The notes beneath the pieces were generated by a model, which was given only the letters and a program-made list of their open reading frames with translations, did not search any database and was not told the origin of the DNA. Below are positions 23,200 to 26,653 of a stretch of 26,653 nt of DNA, piece by piece. The position numbers and the translations under genes are program-made. The stretch covers positions 1 through 26,653 of the forward strand of contig JBOGWY010000147.1 in the NCBI GenBank assembly GCA_050694015.1, in the 5' to 3' direction. Position 1 is the stretch's first letter. Each line of letters starts with the position of its first letter. The stretch comes from JBOGWY01 sp050694015. GTDB lineage: Bacteria; Actinomycetota; CADDZG01; WHSQ01.

Positions 23200-24096
23200 A
23201 TGCCTAACGGCAGGAAGGCGATGCGTGTTCTCGCCGCGCTGTGCTTCTTCGCGCTGGCGATCATGAGCGCGCCCGTCGTCGGAGCTTCCGCGCAGGAAGC
23301 CGAACTCGAATCGGCCGAAGAGAACCTCGCGGACTTGCGCGGTGATCTGCGCGCGACGGTCGATCGTTACAACGAGCTCTACGACGAACTCCAGAACACG
23401 CGCGCGAAGATGGCCGTCATCGAGTTGCACGTACGCGACCTCGCGCAGGATCAACTATCGCTCGAGAAGCAAGCGGTGGTTATGGCGCGCCGGCTCTACA
23501 AGGGGGGATCGATCGCGCAGCTCGAGGCGATCCTGACGGCAGAGAGCTTCGCCGAGGTCCAGACCCACGTTAAGTACCTCGAGACGTCGGGCCAGGCAGG
23601 CACCGAGGTGTTCGGGAAGCTCGCCGTCGACAGGCAGGAGCTGGAAGAGCGCCTCGACGAGCTGGACGAGGCCCGGGAGAGCCTGATGGTGGCCGTATCC
23701 GAGATGGACGACCTGAGGGCGGATATCGCCGGGCAGATCGCCACCGAGAAGGACGAGATCGAGGCACTCGATGCCCAGCTGGCCCGGGAGGCCGAAGCGG
23801 TCGTGACGTCGCCGCCGCCCGCGACCTTCGCCTCACCTCCGGTCCCTCCGGCGTCGTCCGAAGCCGACTGGATGGCGATCGCGATGTGCGAGTCCGGTAT
23901 GCGGTGGCATCTCGACTCGACCTACGACGGTGGTCTCCAGTTCCATCCGCAGACGTGGCTCGCGTACGGCGGTGGTCAGTACTCGCGTTACGCGTGGCAG
24001 GCGACGGCGGAACAACAGATCGCGATCGCGGAACGCGTGCTCAAGGGACAGGGTCCCGGCGCGTGGCCGAACTGCTTCCAGTGGAAAGACGAATAG
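23200..24096 (+). CDS. Secreted coiled-coil protein with C-terminal Rpf/transglycosylase-like domain
   Basis: 298 residues from ATG 23200 (GAGGT 9 nt upstream; ATG 23221 is an alternative). A signal peptide ends near VGASAQ (28-32). Residues about 33-200 are heptad-rich, charged coiled coil like the N-terminal part of PcsB/RipA-type peptidoglycan hydrolases. A Pro/Ala/Ser linker (203-221) leads to a resuscitation-promoting-factor domain (222-294): DWMAIAMCESG with catalytic Glu231, YDGGLQFHPQTW, and GAWPNC. Cys230 and Cys292 form the usual disulfide. Rpf domains cleave peptidoglycan glycan strands and promote growth or resuscitation. The coiled coil probably gates or localises the enzyme, as in PcsB/RipA with FtsEX; that is inference. 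The stop abuts the convergent DUF488 stop with no gap. Confidence 0.9.
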   Translation: MPNGRKAMRVLAALCFFALAIMSAPVVGASAQEAELESAEENLADLRGDLRATVDRYNELYDELQNTRAKMAVIELHVRDLAQDQLSLEKQAVVMARRLYKGGSIAQLEAILTAESFAEVQTHVKYLETSGQAGTEVFGKLAVDRQELEERLDELDEARESLMVAVSEMDDLRADIAGQIATEKDEIEALDAQLAREAEAVVTSPPPATFASPPVPPASSEADWMAIAMCESGMRWHLDSTYDGGLQFHPQTWLAYGGGQYSRYAWQATAEQQIAIAERVLKGQGPGAWPNCFQWKDE

Positions 24097-24657
24097 TTAC
24101 AGCAACTGTTGCGTAACTCCAACGTCGTACACCGGTCGGTTCTCTTCGTCCGCGCGCAAGTCGGGGTTCGGCCTGTGCGCTTCCGTCTTTCCGTCACCGA
24201 GTAGATGGATCACCTCGATGCCGTGCAGGTGTAACGCGTCGGCGATGAGTCTGCGATGGCATCGCCACCACAGCGTCTCCGCACACATGATCGCGAGCGA
24301 CGGTCCCTGCTCCGCGTCGCGTTCCAGTTCGTCGAGCGCGCGCCGGAACTCATCGGTGTCCATGTAGTCCGCGTAACCGGCGAACGAAGCGTTACGCCAC
24401 GCGGGGTGGCGCGACGGCTTGTCCTTCGCGCGGGAGCGCCGGCCCCCGAGTTCCTCACCGCGCCAGTCGTACTCGATGCCGTGCTCCGGCAGCGACTTCT
24501 CGAGTGCCTCGCGCGCGAAGTGCGGGTGTCTGCGCGAGCCGGGGAAGCGACGTACGTCCACGAGCCGGCCGACACCTGCGTCGTGAAGGATCTCCACCAG
24601 CTCCTCGGTCGAACGCGTGCTGTGTCCGACCGTGTAGATCGTGCTCATCGGAACCAT
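24097..24657 (-). CDS. DUF488 domain protein
   Basis: 186 residues covering a complete DUF488 domain: TVGHSTRS (9-16), DVRRFPGSRRHPHF (34-47), and CAETLWWRCHRRLIAD (124-139) with its conserved Cys/Glu/His. The biochemical function of the family is not established. Start ATG 24657 or 24648 (three codons apart); neither has a clear ribosome-binding site. Divergent from the LysE gene. Confidence 0.9.
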   Translation of the reverse strand: MVPMSTIYTVGHSTRSTEELVEILHDAGVGRLVDVRRFPGSRRHPHFAREALEKSLPEHGIEYDWRGEELGGRRSRAKDKPSRHPAWRNASFAGYADYMDTDEFRRALDELERDAEQGPSLAIMCAETLWWRCHRRLIADALHLHGIEVIHLLGDGKTEAHRPNPDLRADEENRPVYDVGVTQQLL

Positions 24658-24738
24658 CGAAACATGTGTCCCGTGCAGGCGGGAATCCGGGATCTACTCT
24701 CGGGCGTTGAGCGGTACGAGTAAGAGGAGGAGGTAGTC

Positions 24739-25380
24739 GTGCCGGACCTGTCGACGTTCGCGGTGTTCTGCCTGGCCGCCCTGGCGCTGCTGGTGATCCC
24801 GGGGCCGTCGGTGCTCTACATCGTGACCCGGAGCATCCACCAGGGCAGGGCTGCGGGGATGGTCTCGATGCTCGGGATCCACGTCGGGACGCTCTTCCAC
24901 GTCGCCGCCGCGGCGCTGGGCCTATCGGCGCTGCTGATGTCTTCCGCGGTGGCGTTCGCCACCGTCAAATACCTGGGCGCCGCGTACCTGATCTTCCTCG
25001 GCATCCGAACCCTCCTGGCGAAGGGCGACGGCGAGCAGTTCCGCGAGATCAAGCGCGACAAGCTCTCGCGGATCTTCACGCAAGGGATCGTCGTGAACGT
25101 CCTGAACCCGAAGACGGCGTTGTTCTTCTTCGCGTTCCTGCCGCAGTTCGCCGACCCGGCGCGCGGTTCGGTCGCGCTGCAGATCGTCGTGCTCGGAGTG
25201 ACCTTCATCCTGCTCGGCATCGTGAGCGACGGGACTTACGGGCTCCTCGCGGCGCGCCTCGGCGACTGGCTGAAGACGAAGTCCCGTTTCGCGCGCGCGC
25301 AGAGGATCTTCTCCGGGAGCATGTATGTCGCGCTCGGCGTAGGGGCGGCGCTGTCCGGGTCTTCTAAGAACTCGACTTAG
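24739..25380 (+). CDS. LysE/RhtB-family amino-acid or metabolite exporter
   Basis: 213 residues from GTG 24739, preceded by an excellent AGGAGGAGGT site. Around six hydrophobic helices. Family signatures: PGPSVLYIVTRSIHQGRAAG (21-40) near the first loop, LGAAYLIFLGIRTLL (about 78-92) and the strongly conserved NPKTALFFFAFLPQF (about 122-136). LysE/RhtB proteins export amino acids such as lysine, homoserine or threonine; the substrate here is unknown. A TACTCT box (24693-24698) upstream could be its -10. The TAG stop interlocks with the csaA stop. Confidence 0.93.
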   Translation: MPDLSTFAVFCLAALALLVIPGPSVLYIVTRSIHQGRAAGMVSMLGIHVGTLFHVAAAALGLSALLMSSAVAFATVKYLGAAYLIFLGIRTLLAKGDGEQFREIKRDKLSRIFTQGIVVNVLNPKTALFFFAFLPQFADPARGSVALQIVVLGVTFILLGIVSDGTYGLLAARLGDWLKTKSRFARAQRIFSGSMYVALGVGAALSGSSKNST

Positions 25381-25772
25381 GCGACCGGCGCGCCCGGCTC
25401 CACCTCGTCCTCGAGTTGGAGCAATCGCACGCGTCCGTCGGGATCGAGCGCCCCGAGGATCAGAAACTCGCTCTTGAACCCGGCGATCCGTTTAGTGCCG
25501 AGGTTGATCGCACCGACGATCATGCGCCCGACGAGCTCGTCCTTGCCGTAGGTCGTTACTTGCGCGCTCGTCGCGAGCGTGCCGACGGTCGGTCCGAAGT
25601 CGACGACGATCTTGTAGGAGGGCTTGCGTGCTTCGGGGAAATCGTCGACCGATACGACGCGTCCGGTCCTGAGATCGACGTTGAAGAAATCGTCGATCGT
25701 GATGTCCTGCTTCTTCGGCAGCTTCTCCGGCGCGTACGGGAGCTTCTCGGGATCTATCTCGTGCTGGGCCAT
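25377..25772 (-). CDS. csaA: CsaA-type tRNA-binding-domain protein (export-related chaperone)
   Basis: 131 residues from ATG 25772. A short N-terminal extension (MAQHEIDPEKLPYAPEKLP) precedes the CsaA domain: DFFNVDLRTGRVVSVDDFPE (about 27-47), KPSYKIVVDFG, and the hallmark GAINLGTKRIAGFKSEFLIL (85-104). CsaA is an OB-fold homodimer related to the EMAP-II/MetG-C tRNA-binding domain and has been described as a secretion-related chaperone in Bacillus. The extension is longer than in the usual protein of about 110 residues. No ribosome-binding site is present; a TATCTT box lies 6 nt before the ATG, consistent with a leaderless message. Confidence 0.93.
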   Translation of the reverse strand: MAQHEIDPEKLPYAPEKLPKKQDITIDDFFNVDLRTGRVVSVDDFPEARKPSYKIVVDFGPTVGTLATSAQVTTYGKDELVGRMIVGAINLGTKRIAGFKSEFLILGALDPDGRVRLLQLEDEVEPGAPVA

Positions 25773-25778
25773 GGCCGA

Positions 25779-25784
25779 AAGATA
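25779..25784 (-). promoter_or_regulatory. Candidate -10 box for leaderless csaA
   Basis: On the minus strand TATCTT ends 6 nt before the csaA ATG (25772), with no Shine-Dalgarno sequence. The box lies in the 59-nt divergent gap shared with the BrkB gene. Confidence 0.4.
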
Positions 25785-25818
25785 AGCCGGGGTGCGATTC
25801 GCTGCGTGCACGCGTGGG

Positions 25819-25824
25819 TAAAGT
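25819..25824 (+). promoter_or_regulatory. Candidate -10 box for a leaderless BrkB-family gene
   Basis: TAAAGT lies 7 nt before ATG 25832, again without a ribosome-binding site. Together with the csaA box, the 59-nt gap would hold two back-to-back leaderless promoters. Confidence 0.4.
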
Positions 25825-25831
25825 CGGGCCC

Positions 25832-26653
25832 ATGATCAAGTTGATCGCGCAGTTGCTCACGCTCAAGATCCTCGTGACCCGCCTCCGGTCCCGGGAGGAC
25901 GAGCGGCGCGCGGGGAGCCGGGATCCGTCCCGGCCCGGCGAGACCTCCCGAATGAGGCGGAGGGGGATGTCCGGCGGGCGAGTCACCGCGCGCAGCACCC
26001 CGGGCCCGGAGCCGGATTCGCCGCTGGATCTCGAGAAGACCGACTGGAAACAGACGTCGAAGCGCGCCCTGAAGGAGATCAAGGACGATCGCGTCACGCT
26101 CATCGCCGCGGGCATGGCCTATTACCTGTTCCTCGCGATCTTCCCGGCGATCATCGCCTTCGTGGGGATGCTGGGCCTGTTCGAGATCGACACCGCGCCG
26201 ATGGTCGAGGCGATCCGGGACAACCTCCCGGGCGAGTCGGGCGACCTGCTCGTAGGGGCGCTGCAGGGGTCGAAGACCACGCGCGATTCGACCGCGCTTA
26301 CCGCGGTGTTAGTGGGTATCGGACTCGCGTTGTGGTCGGCATCGTCCGGCTTCGTCGCGTTGCAGAAGGGCCTCAATGTCGTTTACGACGTGCGCGAAGA
26401 CCGTAAGTTCGTCGGCGCTCGTGCGATCGCGTTCCTTCTGATCATCGCGACGGGGTTGCTCGGCGGCGTGTCGTGGCTGTTCTTCACGCTCGGCAACAGC
26501 AAGACGTTCGACGTGTTCGACGTTTTCGGATGGGTGCTAACGATCGCGGCCGTCGTTGTGCTGTTCTCCGTCTATTACTACTTCGGTCCCAGGCGCGAGA
26601 AGCCGACGTGGCAGTGGGTCTCAGCCGGCGGCATCCTCGGCGCGTTCATATGG
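25832..26653 (+). CDS. YihY/BrkB-family membrane protein, 3' end outside the window
   Basis: An open frame of 274 codons runs from ATG 25832 to the last base without a stop. The first 70 residues are hydrophilic and Arg-rich. The YihY/BrkB domain follows: WKQTSKRALKEIKDDRVTLI, AAGMAYYLFLAIFPAIIAFV (about 92-111), SASSGFVALQKGLNVVYD and later hydrophobic helices. The C-terminal part of the domain is missing because the window ends. The family was once called ribonuclease BN, wrongly; most members are membrane proteins of unknown or proposed transport function. Divergent from csaA. Confidence 0.9.
   Translation, partial: MIKLIAQLLTLKILVTRLRSREDERRAGSRDPSRPGETSRMRRRGMSGGRVTARSTPGPEPDSPLDLEKTDWKQTSKRALKEIKDDRVTLIAAGMAYYLFLAIFPAIIAFVGMLGLFEIDTAPMVEAIRDNLPGESGDLLVGALQGSKTTRDSTALTAVLVGIGLALWSASSGFVALQKGLNVVYDVREDRKFVGARAIAFLLIIATGLLGGVSWLFFTLGNSKTFDVFDVFGWVLTIAAVVVLFSVYYYFGPRREKPTWQWVSAGGILGAFIW

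Noticed and set aside
1..26653. Mobile elements, CRISPR arrays, tRNA or rRNA genes
   Set aside because: No transposase, integrase, terminal inverted repeats, regular spaced repeats or recognisable stable-RNA sequence was found on reading.

Overview
The window is a GC-rich bacterial chromosome segment, most likely from an actinobacterium (Actinomycetota), possibly a deep or uncultured lineage. Three things point there: an Rpf-type (resuscitation-promoting factor) muralytic domain, a PAP2/diacylglycerol-kinase fusion of a type I know mainly from actinobacteria, and a class III cyclase fused to an NB-ARC-like ATPase and helical repeats. Several genes also look leaderless. I see no rRNA, tRNA, CRISPR array, insertion sequence, phage gene or plasmid origin. 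Coding density is very high, and five of six tail-to-tail gene junctions overlap, abut or lie within 4 nt.

Layout. 41-2086 (minus): an acyl/aryl-CoA ligase and a stand-alone receiver protein. 2185-4948 (plus): a tightly overlapping three-gene lipid operon with a PAP2-like/DAG-kinase fusion whose PAP2 half has lost its catalytic motifs, a DedA/VTT membrane protein, and an intact PAP2 phosphatase. 4953-6056 (minus): a secreted alpha/beta hydrolase. 6166-8706 (plus): an MFS transporter and a DUF2254 membrane protein. 8703-13570 (minus): a secreted-enzyme cluster with a phosphoesterase lipoprotein, an unrecognised seven-helix membrane protein with an outside domain, and an S8 subtilisin-like protease. 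13681-14273 (plus): a VOC (glyoxalase-fold) gene that has lost the middle of its two-domain protein and shifted frame. A strong hairpin terminator separates it from rsgA (14327-15406, minus). 15601-20337 (plus): a small VOC protein, then a DHA2-type drug exporter translationally coupled to a cyclase/ATPase/TPR signalling protein. 20334-22940 (minus): an operon of metallo-beta-lactamase-fold hydrolase, cyclic-nucleotide-binding-fold protein and flavin monooxygenase-like protein. 23200-24096 (plus): a coiled-coil Rpf-like cell-wall enzyme behind a structured leader. Then DUF488, a LysE exporter, csaA, and a YihY/BrkB membrane protein cut off by the window end.

Themes are envelope lipid turnover, secreted hydrolases, export, and a possible nucleotide-signalling locus where a cyclase-family protein meets a CNB-fold protein tail to tail. 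The signalling reading is inference. The CNB domain lacks its phosphate-binding arginine, and the cyclase lacks the usual adenine-selecting lysine. The most interesting items are this locus, the dead-PAP2/DAG-kinase operon, the interlocked stop codons, the recurrent -10-like boxes 6-8 nt before start codons, and the unassigned structured leader before the Rpf gene.
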